A stretch of 36,996 nucleotides of DNA, taken from the NCBI GenBank assembly GCA_945860205.1, contig CAMARK010000047.1, positions 1-36,996 of the forward strand, read 5' to 3'. Both the position numbers and the translations under genes were made by a program. This DNA comes from Reyranella massiliensis 521 (lineage in GTDB: Bacteria; Pseudomonadota; Alphaproteobacteria; Reyranellales; Reyranellaceae). Of this stretch, positions 1 to 7,441 are shown piece by piece (the first letter of the stretch is position 1; every line of letters starts with the position of its first letter). Below the pieces are notes generated by a model. That model was not told where the DNA came from and did no database searches. It was given only the letters and a program-made list of their open reading frames with translations.

Positions 1-47
1 CGGCCCTTTGGCTTGAGAGTGCGAAGTCGGGTGTCCGTGAGAGACAT
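1..47 (-). CDS. Tyrosine recombinase (phage/island integrase), N-terminal fragment cut by window edge
   Basis: Reading leftwards from the ATG whose complement is 45-47 gives MSLTDTRLRTLKPKG and then runs out of the window. This opening (S-L-T-D-T-x-[IL]-R-x-L-K-P) is the characteristic start of P4-type integrases, the beginning of the arm-binding domain (DUF4102) that recognises sites flanking the core attachment site. Catalytic residues lie outside the window. The start sits about 200 bp from the 3' end of the neighbouring hydrolase gene. In P4-type islands the integrase 5' end usually faces the attachment site, so the element boundary may fall in 48-247. Only 15 codons are visible, so the family call rests on a short but distinctive match. 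Confidence 0.72.
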   Translation of the reverse strand, partial: MSLTDTRLRTLKPKG

Positions 48-69
48 GACGTCACTCTAATTCAAAAAT

Positions 70-124
70 TTGGGTAACACTTGGGTAACCTTTCCCACCA
101 ACTGTGGGCGGACACATGCGGACA
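70..124. repeat. Two pairs of helically phased direct repeats upstream of the integrase
   Basis: TTGGGTAAC occurs at 70-78 and 81-89 (period 11), and GCGGACA at 108-114 and 118-124 (period 10). Spacing by one helical turn places each pair on the same DNA face, as expected for integrase arm sites or excisionase/repressor sites. The stretch 50-95 is AT-rich against the GC-rich surroundings, consistent with the integrase promoter lying here. A binding role is inference. Confidence 0.5.
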
Positions 125-227
125 GAGGCGGAAGGATAGACCAATGAAATCGGGACTCCCCGTACGTCGGTGGATGACCACGGACAGGCATTCCATCACA
201 GGGCAAGATGTAACGAACGGACGGAAG

Positions 228-247
228 CCGCGGGCGCAGGCCCGCGG
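228..247 (-). terminator. Stem-loop directly after the SGNH hydrolase gene
   Basis: CCGCGGGC (228-235) and GCCCGCGG (240-247) form a perfect 8-bp stem with a 4-nt loop, touching the stop codon of the minus-strand gene that ends at 248. No U-run follows, so it would be an imperfect terminator or a 3'-end-protecting hairpin. Confidence 0.45.
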
Positions 248-1300
248 TTACTTGAGCAGTCCCTCGCGGCGGACGTACTTCGAGATCTCGCCGGCGATCA
301 GCGCATTGCCGGCGGCACTCGTATGGCCGTCGCCGACGATGTAGGGATTGGGCCCGCCCGCTTCCCTGTTGCGATGGAAGCTCTCGGTCAGGTCGAGCAG
401 CCGGATGTTGCCGATGACGCGGGCCAGGCCGTTGGGCGGTCCCCAATAGTTCGTGGGCAGGTAGACGACGAGCAGCTGAGTGCCCATCTCAGCCGCAGTG
501 CGTTCCATCTCGCGCAGAAGGAACGACATGGCGCGGTCTTTCCTGGCCTCGTCGGCCTCGTCGAACGTGGCCCGTGCATATTCGATCCGGCCCTGGATCA
601 CGTCGAGACCATGGGTCAGCCAGCGGACCGGATTGTAATTGTTGCCCGTGAGCTGCTGCTGCAAGCGCCGGACGCCGTTGCTCCAGGGTGCGGCGAGCCG
701 GGGCCTGTCCTGCTCGTCCCATGCAACATGGGACACGTCGAGGCAGAACGGATAGTAGGACGGCGCGCACGGCATGACGTTGCGCTCGAAATGATGGGCG
801 ATCATGCCGTAGACGACCAGCCTGGGCGCGAGATCGCGGTTTCGCCGCAGGATCTGCAGCGCCTGCGTGGTGCCGTAGCTCGCCATGGCGAGGTTCGAGA
901 CGCTCGCCTTGAGTTCCCGTCCGACCGTGGCAGCATAGGTCTGGGGATTTTCCAGCGCATAACCCCAGGTGAACGAATCGCCGACCGTGAGGATATCGAC
1001 GCGGGCCGGGCTTCGTTCGCCGCGACCGTCGACGCGGGCGCCGCGATCGTTGGTGTAGACGTCGAAGGCGAAGGCCTTGCGGTCCTTGATCGCGGGATAG
1101 ATGCGCCTGTTGTGGGAGCTGGGATTGGGGATCGCGCCGATTTCGGTGTCGTAGATCACCAGCGCATCGCCCTCGGACGACATGGCGATCCCCGGGACGG
1201 TCAGATAGGCGCCGATTTCGATTCCCAGGAGCAAGCTTGCGATCGTTGATACCAACACCAGCAAGACCGTCTTCATTGGCTTGGCTTTTTTCACAGTCAC
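248..1300 (-). CDS. Membrane-anchored SGNH/GDSL-type hydrolase family protein
   Basis: The protein has up to 350 aa. One hydrophobic segment at about residues 10-35 suggests an N-terminal anchor or uncleaved signal, with the rest in the periplasm. The SGNH signatures are visible: VGDSFTWG with the putative nucleophile Ser109 (block I), and DGHTSAAGN near the C-terminus supplying Asp324 and His326 (block V). Such enzymes are esterases or O-acetyl(de)acetylases acting on carbohydrates or lipids; the substrate cannot be read. The longest frame uses GTG at 1300; an ATG at 1276, just before the hydrophobic segment, is equally plausible and neither has a clear Shine-Dalgarno. It is the first host-like gene next to the integrase edge, so cargo status cannot be excluded. 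Confidence 0.7.
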   Translation of the reverse strand: MTVKKAKPMKTVLLVLVSTIASLLLGIEIGAYLTVPGIAMSSEGDALVIYDTEIGAIPNPSSHNRRIYPAIKDRKAFAFDVYTNDRGARVDGRGERSPARVDILTVGDSFTWGYALENPQTYAATVGRELKASVSNLAMASYGTTQALQILRRNRDLAPRLVVYGMIAHHFERNVMPCAPSYYPFCLDVSHVAWDEQDRPRLAAPWSNGVRRLQQQLTGNNYNPVRWLTHGLDVIQGRIEYARATFDEADEARKDRAMSFLLREMERTAAEMGTQLLVVYLPTNYWGPPNGLARVIGNIRLLDLTESFHRNREAGGPNPYIVGDGHTSAAGNALIAGEISKYVRREGLLK

Positions 1301-1417
1301 TCGCTCGATGGATGGGCGCCATTAGCCCATCCCGCAGGGTGGGACAACGACAAGTTTCTGACGGGCGGGGCCGAGGACATGGGCCGACTCGACGGCACGG
1401 CGGAGACCGAATAAACC

Positions 1418-2056
1418 ATGCCGAATAAAATGACCCGCCTCTACCTGATATCCCCCGAGCGCATCGAGCATCCCACGATCTTCGCAGACGATCTGCGGGC
1501 GGCGTTGAATGGCGGCGATGTCGCCGCCTTCCAGCTTCGCCTGAAGGACGTGGCCGACGACGCGATCGCGCGCGCCGCCGACACGCTGCGGCCGATCTGC
1601 CAGCAGCGCGACGTGGCCTTCATCCTGAACGACCGGCCCGACCTCGCGGCGAAGCTCGATTGCGACGGCGTGCATGTCGGCCAGGAAGACATGCCCTATG
1701 CCGAGGCGAGGCGCATCGTGGGGCCCCAGCGGCAGATCGGCGTCACCTGCAAGGCCTCCCGCGACCTCGCCATGACGGTGGGCGAGGCCGGCGCCGATTA
1801 CGTGGCCTTCGGCGCCTTCTTTCCCTCGAACACCAAGGCCATCACCACGCCCGCCTCGCTCGAGATCATCGAGTGGTGGAGCGAGCTGTTCGAGATCCCG
1901 TGCGTGGCGATCGGCGGCATCACGGTCGAGAACTGCCGCCCGGTGATCGCGGCCGGCGCCGACTTCCTGGCAGTTGCCGGCGGCGTCTGGAACCACAAGG
2001 ACGGGCCCGAGGCGGCCGTCCGCGCCTTCAACGAGATCTTTTCAGCGGACCGGTAG
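1418..2056 (+). CDS. thiE: Thiamine-phosphate synthase
   Basis: At 212 aa this is the normal length for ThiE, which joins hydroxymethylpyrimidine diphosphate and thiazole phosphate to make thiamine phosphate in the cytoplasm. Family motifs appear in order along a TIM barrel: the QLRLKD pyrophosphate-contact strand, [30 protein letters not shown] (the G-x-S/T-C loop), [16 protein letters not shown], and the phosphate-binding VAIGGIT near the C-terminus. GGAG lies about 12 nt before the ATG, rather far; a second ATG four codons in is an alternative. No other thi gene is nearby and I see no THI-box riboswitch in 1301-1417. It converges on epmA and their 3' ends overlap by 15 bp. Confidence 0.9.
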   Translation: MPNKMTRLYLISPERIEHPTIFADDLRAALNGGDVAAFQLRLKDVADDAIARAADTLRPICQQRDVAFILNDRPDLAAKLDCDGVHVGQEDMPYAEARRIVGPQRQIGVTCKASRDLAMTVGEAGADYVAFGAFFPSNTKAITTPASLEIIEWWSELFEIPCVAIGGITVENCRPVIAAGADFLAVAGGVWNHKDGPEAAVRAFNEIFSADR

Positions 2057-3037
2057 CCACAGCACGTCTTCTATGTGCGAAGCTCCCGTCGCCAGCATCA
2101 CCAGCCGGTCGAACCCGAGCGCGATGCCGGCGCAGTCAGGCAGGCCGTGATCGAGGGCCGCCAGGAAATCGCCGTCGACCGGCCAGCGCAGGCCATAGAG
2201 CCTTTCCTTCTCGTCCATGTCGGCGGCCAGCCGTGTCCTCTGAATCGCGGGATCGGTGAGCTCGCCGAAGGCGTTGGCGAGTTCGACACCGCAGGCATAG
2301 AGCTCGAAGCGCTCGGCCACGCGCGGATCGCCTGGCTTGGCGCGTGCGAGCGCCGCCATCGCGATCGGATATTCGCAGAGGATGGTCGGTCGCCCCATGC
2401 CGAGCCGCTTCTCGATCTTCTCGAACATGACGCGGAAGAAGACATCGTCCCAGCTATCGCCCGCATGCATCGCTACCCCGGAGACATGGGAGAGTTTCTC
2501 GGCACTGCCGACCGTTGCGAACAGGTCGACGCCGGCGTGGCGCTGGAAAGCCTCGGCCACGGTCAGGCGCTCGGGCTCGGCCCGGGGATCGCAGCGATGA
2601 TCCCGCCAGCGCAACTCCTCGACGCCAGTGAACGCCAGCAGCGCCGCGCAATCGGCCATGATCGTCTCGTAGCCCACCCCGGCGCGATACCATTCCAGCA
2701 TGGTGAATTCCGGATGATGGAGAGCGGAGCCCTCGGCGTTGCGGAACACGCGCGCGAACTGGAAGAGTTTTGGGATGCCGCCGGCCAACAGCTTCTTCAT
2801 CGCAAACTCGGGCGAGCTGTGCAGCCAGCGTTCGCGTTCCTCGCCGTCGGGCAGTTCCCATTCCGTGGCGAAACCGGAGAGATGCACTTCGGCGCCCGGC
2901 GCCACCTGCAGGATCGGCGTCTCGACCTCGACGAAGCTCTCGGTCGCGAACCACTGCCGCATCGCCGCCTGCAAGCGGGCGCGGGCCGCCAGATGCGGCA
3001 GGCGTCGGCTGAGCTTATCGGGTCGCCACTCGGTCAT
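2042..3037 (-). CDS. epmA: EF-P--(R)-beta-lysine ligase (lysyl-tRNA synthetase-like)
   Basis: EpmA (GenX/PoxA/YjeA) resembles the catalytic core of class II lysyl-tRNA synthetase without the anticodon-binding domain and attaches beta-lysine to a conserved lysine of EF-P. The 331 aa fit the short EpmA form. Class II motifs can be read: motif 2 as [13 protein letters not shown] followed by [13 protein letters not shown], and motif 3 as [12 protein letters not shown] at the C-terminus; [11 protein letters not shown] is the active-site strand typical of LysRS relatives. The ATG at 3037 was chosen because homology begins there; upstream in-frame residues look like spurious extension. Its substrate gene efp lies 0.5 kb away on the other strand. 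EpmB, the lysine 2,3-aminomutase making beta-lysine, is not in the window. Confidence 0.88.
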   Translation of the reverse strand: MTEWRPDKLSRRLPHLAARARLQAAMRQWFATESFVEVETPILQVAPGAEVHLSGFATEWELPDGEERERWLHSSPEFAMKKLLAGGIPKLFQFARVFRNAEGSALHHPEFTMLEWYRAGVGYETIMADCAALLAFTGVEELRWRDHRCDPRAEPERLTVAEAFQRHAGVDLFATVGSAEKLSHVSGVAMHAGDSWDDVFFRVMFEKIEKRLGMGRPTILCEYPIAMAALARAKPGDPRVAERFELYACGVELANAFGELTDPAIQRTRLAADMDEKERLYGLRWPVDGDFLAALDHGLPDCAGIALGFDRLVMLATGASHIEDVLWLPVR

Positions 3038-3084
3038 GCCGGACCATCGCATGCGGCGTGGGCGCCGTGTAGGGTGCGGCCGCG

Positions 3085-3447
3085 ATGGCACCCTCCATGA
3101 CTCCCAGGCAGATTGACGCTTTCTGCAGCAAGCTGCCGGCTGCAACCCGCACCGTGCAATGGGAGGGCGTCATCGTCTTCAAGGTCGGCAGCAAGATGTT
3201 CTGCCTGATCGCGCCGCCCGACCATTCGGTTGGCCGGGTCTGCTTCAAATGCCCACCCGAGCACTACGAGGCGCTCAGCCGCTCCGAAGGTTTCCGCCCG
3301 GCACCCTATCTGGCACGCGCCAAATGGGTGGCACTCGACGACCCAAGGATCCTGACGCCGGCCGAGACCAGGGCCTACATCAAGCGGGCCCATGCCGTGA
3401 TCGCCGCCGCCCTGCCGAAGAAGAAACAGGCCGAACTGAGGCTCTAG
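3085..3447 (+). CDS. MmcQ/YjbR family protein
   Basis: The 120-aa protein matches the small MmcQ/YjbR fold (CyaY-like DNA-binding family): an N-terminal helix with CSKLPAATRTVQWEG, then VFKVGSKMFCLI, FKCPPEHYEALS, then PAPYLARAKWVALDD, ending in a basic helix. The family has no firmly established biochemical role, and DNA binding is shown for few members. The start could be ATG 3085 or ATG 3097; both lie before the conserved core. It is divergent from epmA across 47 bp, so the two promoters must be closely packed, and it is codirectional with efp 118 bp downstream. Confidence 0.8.
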   Translation: MAPSMTPRQIDAFCSKLPAATRTVQWEGVIVFKVGSKMFCLIAPPDHSVGRVCFKCPPEHYEALSRSEGFRPAPYLARAKWVALDDPRILTPAETRAYIKRAHAVIAAALPKKKQAELRL

Positions 3448-3490
3448 GCCCGGTTGCGGGGCCCCGCCGCCTTTGATAGAAGGCCGCCCG

Positions 3491-3524
3491 TCGGCCTCGG
3501 CCCGCGCCCCGCGGACGAGGCCGA
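3491..3524 (+). promoter_or_regulatory. Stem-loop in the efp leader
   Basis: TCGGCCTCG (3491-3499) pairs with CGAGGCCGA (3516-3524) in a perfect 9-bp stem, 42 bp before the efp start. No T-run follows. It may be a weak terminator for the yjbR-like gene or a leader structure; function is unknown. Confidence 0.35.
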
Positions 3525-3565
3525 ATTCCATTCATCCAAACCTACGACGAGACCCCGGTAAGCCC

Positions 3566-4135
3566 ATGAAAGTTCCCGTCAATTCCATTCGCGCCGGCAA
3601 CGTCATCGAATACAACGGCAAGCTCTGGGTCGCGTCCAAAGTCGAGCATATCAGCCCCGGCAAGGGCGGCGCCTTCGTGGCTATCGAGGCCAAGGCGCTG
3701 CGCGAGGGCAATAAGCTGCAGGAACGCTTCCGCTCCGGCGAAACGATCGAACACGTCCATATCGACGACCGCGAGTGCACCTTCTTGTTCAAAGACGAGA
3801 ACGGCTACACCTTCATGGACAAGGAAAACTTCGAGCAGCTGGCGGTCGGCTCCGACGTCCTTGACGCCGATCTCGCCCGCTTCCTCCAAGACGGCATGGA
3901 AGTCTCCGTCTCGCTCTACGAAGGCACGCCGGTCGGTATCGAACTGCCCAAGACCGTGACGCTCTCCGTCATCGAGGCCGATGCCGTGGTCAAGGGCCAA
4001 TCGGCTTCCTCGTCGTACAAGCCCGCGGTCGTCGAGGGCGGCATCCGCGTGATGGTGCCGCCGCATATCGGCGTCGGCACGCGCCTCGTCATCAACACAG
4101 AGGATGGCAGCTACATGGAACGTGCCAAGGATTAA
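3566..4135 (+). CDS. efp: Translation elongation factor P
   Basis: EF-P binds the ribosome between the P and E sites and relieves stalling at consecutive prolines. The 189-aa protein shows the KOW-like N-terminal domain with the modification loop SPGKGGAF, whose Lys33 is the expected target of EpmA, then the OB domains with the family signature around GIELPKTVTLSVIEAD and the C-terminal GTRLVINTEDGSYMERAKD. The ATG at 3566 gives the canonical MKVPVNSIRAG start. The nearby epmA supports beta-lysylation rather than rhamnosylation (which uses an Arg-type EF-P). The following gene begins within about 90 bp. Confidence 0.95.
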   Translation: MKVPVNSIRAGNVIEYNGKLWVASKVEHISPGKGGAFVAIEAKALREGNKLQERFRSGETIEHVHIDDRECTFLFKDENGYTFMDKENFEQLAVGSDVLDADLARFLQDGMEVSVSLYEGTPVGIELPKTVTLSVIEADAVVKGQSASSSYKPAVVEGGIRVMVPPHIGVGTRLVINTEDGSYMERAKD

Positions 4136-4220
4136 CTGCACCGTGGCCCTTCCCACCGATCGCCCCCCCAGAGACCGCCCCCTCGGCGATCGTCCCGTTG
4201 CGCGCATCGGCCGTGCCCCG

Positions 4221-5087
4221 ATGGCGCCGGGCCGCGAGCGCTCGGGTCCGCCCGAACGTCGTTCTCTGGCACCGCGCTCGGCCACCATCACCGTGATGAT
4301 CCGTGCCGCTTTCGCGGCGGCCAAGAACCTGAAGCGCGACTTCGGCGAGGTAGAGAACCTGCAGGTCTCGGAAAAGGGGCCGGGCGATTTCGTCAGCCAC
4401 GCCGACATCAAGGCCGAGCGCGTGCTCCGCGCCGAGCTGTTGAAGACGCGGCCGGAATACGGCTTCCTCGGCGAGGAAAGCCGCGAGACCAAGGGCGACG
4501 GCCGCAACCGCTGGATCGTCGACCCGCTCGATGGCACCACCAACTTCCTCCACGGCGTGCCGCACTTCGCCATTTCGATCGGCCTGGAGCGTGACGGCGA
4601 GATGTTCGCGGCCGTCGTCTACCAGCCGATCTCCGACGAGCTGTTCTGGGCCGAGAAGGGCAGCGGCGCCTACATCGACACGCCGGCCGCCCGTTCGCGG
4701 CGGCTGCGCGTCTCCGGTCGCAAGGATCCGGCGCGCGCCCTGGTCGGCACCGGCATCCCGCACATCGGCAAGGGCGGTCACGCCGACTATCACGCCAAGC
4801 TCGCTTCCGTGACCGAGCGCACCGCCGGCGTCCGCCGCTGGGGCGCGGCGGCGCTCGACCTCGCCTTCGTGGCGGCCGGACGCTTCGACGCGTTCTTCGA
4901 ATTTGGCCTGGCATCCTGGGACGTCGCCGCCGGTCTTCTGCTGGTGCGCGAAGCCGGCGGCTTCGTGGGCGACATTTCGGGCCAGCCCTACGTCCTGGGC
5001 GGCCCCTCGATCCTGGCCAGCAATGCCGGCTTGCGCGATCCGATGATCGAGATCCTCACAGGCAGCCGGCCAACCGAGTCACTCTAG
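4221..5087 (+). CDS. suhB: Inositol monophosphatase family protein (SuhB-like)
   Basis: This Mg-dependent sugar-phosphatase-fold enzyme probably dephosphorylates inositol-1-phosphate or a related phosphate; bacterial SuhB can also act in rRNA antitermination. Metal-binding motifs are intact: GEESRE, WIVDPLDGTTNFLHG, and ASWDVAAGLLLVREAGG near the C-terminus. From ATG 4221 the product is 288 aa; homology to the family begins around SATITVMIRAA about 22 residues in. The frame stays open upstream, overlapping the end of efp, and a GTG at 4143 would add an Arg/Pro-rich tail containing RDRP and GDRP, so the true start is uncertain. Position behind efp suggests cotranscription. Confidence 0.85.
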   Translation: MAPGRERSGPPERRSLAPRSATITVMIRAAFAAAKNLKRDFGEVENLQVSEKGPGDFVSHADIKAERVLRAELLKTRPEYGFLGEESRETKGDGRNRWIVDPLDGTTNFLHGVPHFAISIGLERDGEMFAAVVYQPISDELFWAEKGSGAYIDTPAARSRRLRVSGRKDPARALVGTGIPHIGKGGHADYHAKLASVTERTAGVRRWGAAALDLAFVAAGRFDAFFEFGLASWDVAAGLLLVREAGGFVGDISGQPYVLGGPSILASNAGLRDPMIEILTGSRPTESL

Positions 5088-5242
5088 ACGTCGCTCCAAG
5101 CGGATTTCGTCAACCGAAGACGTTATGTCCCCACCGCCAGCCGGTTGAGCAGGAGGGCTCCATTGGCTATTCTCCGCCCGTCAGCGCGCGCCCTTGCTGC
5201 AGACTGTCTCGACTCGCCAAAATCTTTGAAAGGCAATCGGTT

Positions 5243-6247
5243 ATGCCAACGTCTTCGGTCGCCGTGCGCAGTCTCGCTCTTGCGGTTTTGAGCTTTGGTG
5301 CTGCATCGGCCGCCTTCGCGCAGGGATCGAACGTCACCGCCTTCAACCCCTACTCCGGCATCGGCCTGCCGGGCGGGCCGGTGCCGCAATATGGTTCGCA
5401 GGCGGCCTATCCGATCGTCGACACCGTCGGCCCGACGGCCGGTGGGCCGGCCTTCAATCCCTGGCAGCCCGGCGCCAATGTCGGCGCGGCCTATCCGATT
5501 GCTGCCGGTGTCGTTTCTGCTGGTGTCGTCTCCACCAGCGCGGTAGCGGCCGGCGTGCCCGCGCCCAATTACGCCTACAACCCCAGCGCCTACTTGCCGG
5601 CCCCGCCGCCCGGTCCGATCGAGAGCCGCATGGTGGCGATTCCCGAGTTGGGCAACGCGCCATCGCGGCGCGAGAGCTACACGCCGGTGCCGACGTACAC
5701 GCCGCCCCCGCCGCCCGTCGCTCCGCCCGTGGCGGCCCGTCCCGAGCCGACGCCCACGCCGATGCCTGTGGCGGTGCGCGTGGTGCCGCCGCCCGCGGCC
5801 ACTCCAGCGCCTGTTGCCGCCCCCGTCGTGGCGACGCCCGCCCCCACGGTCGCTGCCCCGGCACCAGCGCCACCGCCGCCGGCACGCGCCACGGCAGCCG
5901 CCGCCCCACCTCTGCCGCCCGAGCCCGCAGTTCAGCCGCCCAGGGGCACCGTCGCCGCGACCATCGCCTTTACCGGCCAGTCGGCGGAACTGAACGACGC
6001 GGCCAGGACCGATCTTGATCGCCTGGCCAAGAACCTCGGCGATCGCAGCCTGCGCCAGATCGAGATCCGCGCCTATGCCGGCGGCGCCGATCCGGACAGC
6101 CGCAAGATCTCACTTGCCCGCGCTCTGGTCGTCCGCAGCTACCTGATCGACAAGGGCGTGAAGACCCGCATCGAGGTTGGAGCCTACGGCGGCGACAGCA
6201 GGGGCGGCAGCAGCGACCGGGTGGACATACTGGTGCCCAACTCGTGA
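5243..6247 (+). CDS. Secreted OmpA-like protein with Pro/Ala-rich linker
   Basis: The 334 aa comprise a signal peptide (cleavage predicted after AAFA, about residue 26), a Gly/Tyr/Ala-rich region to about 120, a long Pro/Ala/Val linker (about 125-235) with runs such as TPPPPPVAPP, and a C-terminal OmpA-like domain (about 245-334). The domain is recognisable from IAFTGQSAELNDAARTDLDRLA and KISLARALVVRSYLIDKGV, but the peptidoglycan-contacting GHTD is replaced by a divergent AYAGGADPDS and the terminal NRRVE by SSDRVDI. It is probably a periplasmic or outer-membrane protein; peptidoglycan binding is uncertain. GAAAGG lies about 10 nt before the ATG. The motor-like pair begins 36 bp downstream. 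Confidence 0.72.
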   Translation: MPTSSVAVRSLALAVLSFGAASAAFAQGSNVTAFNPYSGIGLPGGPVPQYGSQAAYPIVDTVGPTAGGPAFNPWQPGANVGAAYPIAAGVVSAGVVSTSAVAAGVPAPNYAYNPSAYLPAPPPGPIESRMVAIPELGNAPSRRESYTPVPTYTPPPPPVAPPVAARPEPTPTPMPVAVRVVPPPAATPAPVAAPVVATPAPTVAAPAPAPPPPARATAAAAPPLPPEPAVQPPRGTVAATIAFTGQSAELNDAARTDLDRLAKNLGDRSLRQIEIRAYAGGADPDSRKISLARALVVRSYLIDKGVKTRIEVGAYGGDSRGGSSDRVDILVPNS

Positions 6248-6283
6248 TCGATCTTCAGCCACACCACGGTCGTAGCTGAACAC

Positions 6284-7435
6284 ATGAGCAATCCCCTGCC
6301 CTATCTGATCCGGATGCTGCTGTTCCTGGTAGCCGTCGGCGTTCTCGCCTACGTCCTGCACGAGGACCTGCTGCGCGTGTTCCTGAACACGCCGATACTG
6401 AACGGCGTCATCGTGGGCGTGCTCGTGATCGGCATCTTCTTCGTCATGCGCCAGGTCATCTCGCTGTGGCCCGAGGTGCGGTGGCTGCGCCGCTTCCAGC
6501 ACCGTGAGCAGGGCGCGCCCCTGCTCGAGACCCATACGATCAACCTGCTGGCGCCGATGGCTGCCATGCTGGGCGAGCGGCAGGACAATTTCCGGCTTTC
6601 GCCGACGGCCACGCGCGCCATGCTCGACGGCATCGCCACCCGCCTCGACGAGCGTCGCGAACTCACACGCTACCTGATCGGACTGCTGATCTTCCTCGGC
6701 CTGCTCGGCACCTTCTGGGGTCTGCTGGAGACCATCGGCGCGGTTGCCGACGCCATCAACGGCCTGCAGGTCACAGGCGGCGATGCCGTGCAGATGTTCG
6801 CCAAGCTCAAGGCCAGCATCGATGGCCCGCTGAAGGGCATGGCGACGGCATTCGGCGCCTCGCTGTTCGGCCTCTCCGGCTCGCTGGTCCTGGGCTTCCT
6901 CGAACTGCAGGCGAGCCAGGCGCAGGGTCGCTTCCATATCGAACTCGAGGAGTGGCTGGCCGGCGCTACCCACCTCTCCAGCAGCAGCCTGCACGGCGAG
7001 GGCGAACAGGGCGTGTCGGCCTATGTCGAGGCGCTGCTCGAACGCACCGCCGATGGGCTCGACGATCTCACCCGCACGCTCCGGCGCAGCGAGGAGAGCC
7101 GCGAGGCAACAGCCAACGCCAGCGCCACCTTGGTGGAGCGTCTTGCCGCCCTGGCCGAGACCATGCGCGCCCAGCAAACCCTGCTTGCCCGCCTGGCCGA
7201 GCATTCGATCGAACTTCGCGGCACGGTCAACCGCCTGTCCGAGCGTTCGCCGGAAGGCGACCGCGAAACGCTGCAGATCCATCAGCGCAACATCGAGGCG
7301 AACCTCGTCCGCCTCGTCGAGGAAAGCGTGCGCAGCCGCACCGCCCTGGCTGACGAACTACGTGGCGAGTTCCGCCTGCTTGCCCGGACCATTGCCTCGA
7401 CCCGCGGTCAAAGCCTGCCTCCGGGCGAAGGCTAG
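6284..7435 (+). CDS. MotA/TolQ/ExbB-type proton channel family protein with long coiled tail
   Basis: The 383-aa protein has hydrophobic segments at about 8-27, 39-57, 131-155 and 186-207, and a polar, probably coiled-coil cytoplasmic tail from about 210 to the end. The MotA/ExbB core signature is clear in GLLGTFWGLLETIGAV (third segment) and in PLKGMATAFGASLFGLSGSLVLGFL (fourth). Such subunits form pentamers that use ion flow to turn or push a dimeric partner, here almost certainly the next gene, 6 bp downstream, which has the MotB-like plug and Asp. No flagellar genes are near, so a flagellar stator is unlikely; a Tol/Exb-like or unassigned envelope motor fits better. The roughly 170-residue tail exceeds TolQ and ExbB and recalls ZorA-like proteins. 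Confidence 0.8.
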   Translation: MSNPLPYLIRMLLFLVAVGVLAYVLHEDLLRVFLNTPILNGVIVGVLVIGIFFVMRQVISLWPEVRWLRRFQHREQGAPLLETHTINLLAPMAAMLGERQDNFRLSPTATRAMLDGIATRLDERRELTRYLIGLLIFLGLLGTFWGLLETIGAVADAINGLQVTGGDAVQMFAKLKASIDGPLKGMATAFGASLFGLSGSLVLGFLELQASQAQGRFHIELEEWLAGATHLSSSSLHGEGEQGVSAYVEALLERTADGLDDLTRTLRRSEESREATANASATLVERLAALAETMRAQQTLLARLAEHSIELRGTVNRLSERSPEGDRETLQIHQRNIEANLVRLVEESVRSRTALADELRGEFRLLARTIASTRGQSLPPGEG

Positions 7436-7441
7436 CCGGAT

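Noticed and set aside
48-247. tRNA gene or tRNA 3' fragment as integration target beside the integrase
   Set aside because: No cloverleaf, T-loop (GGTTCGAANCC) or CCA-adjacent acceptor stem could be recognised on either strand.
170-1249. A 359-codon plus-strand frame opposite the SGNH hydrolase
   Set aside because: The minus-strand frame has catalytic motifs and an anchor segment; this one has none and is a mirror of it.
1301-1417. Possible TPP riboswitch before thiE
   Set aside because: The conserved CUGAGA and ACCUGA-type elements of the THI box were not found in the 117-bp leader.
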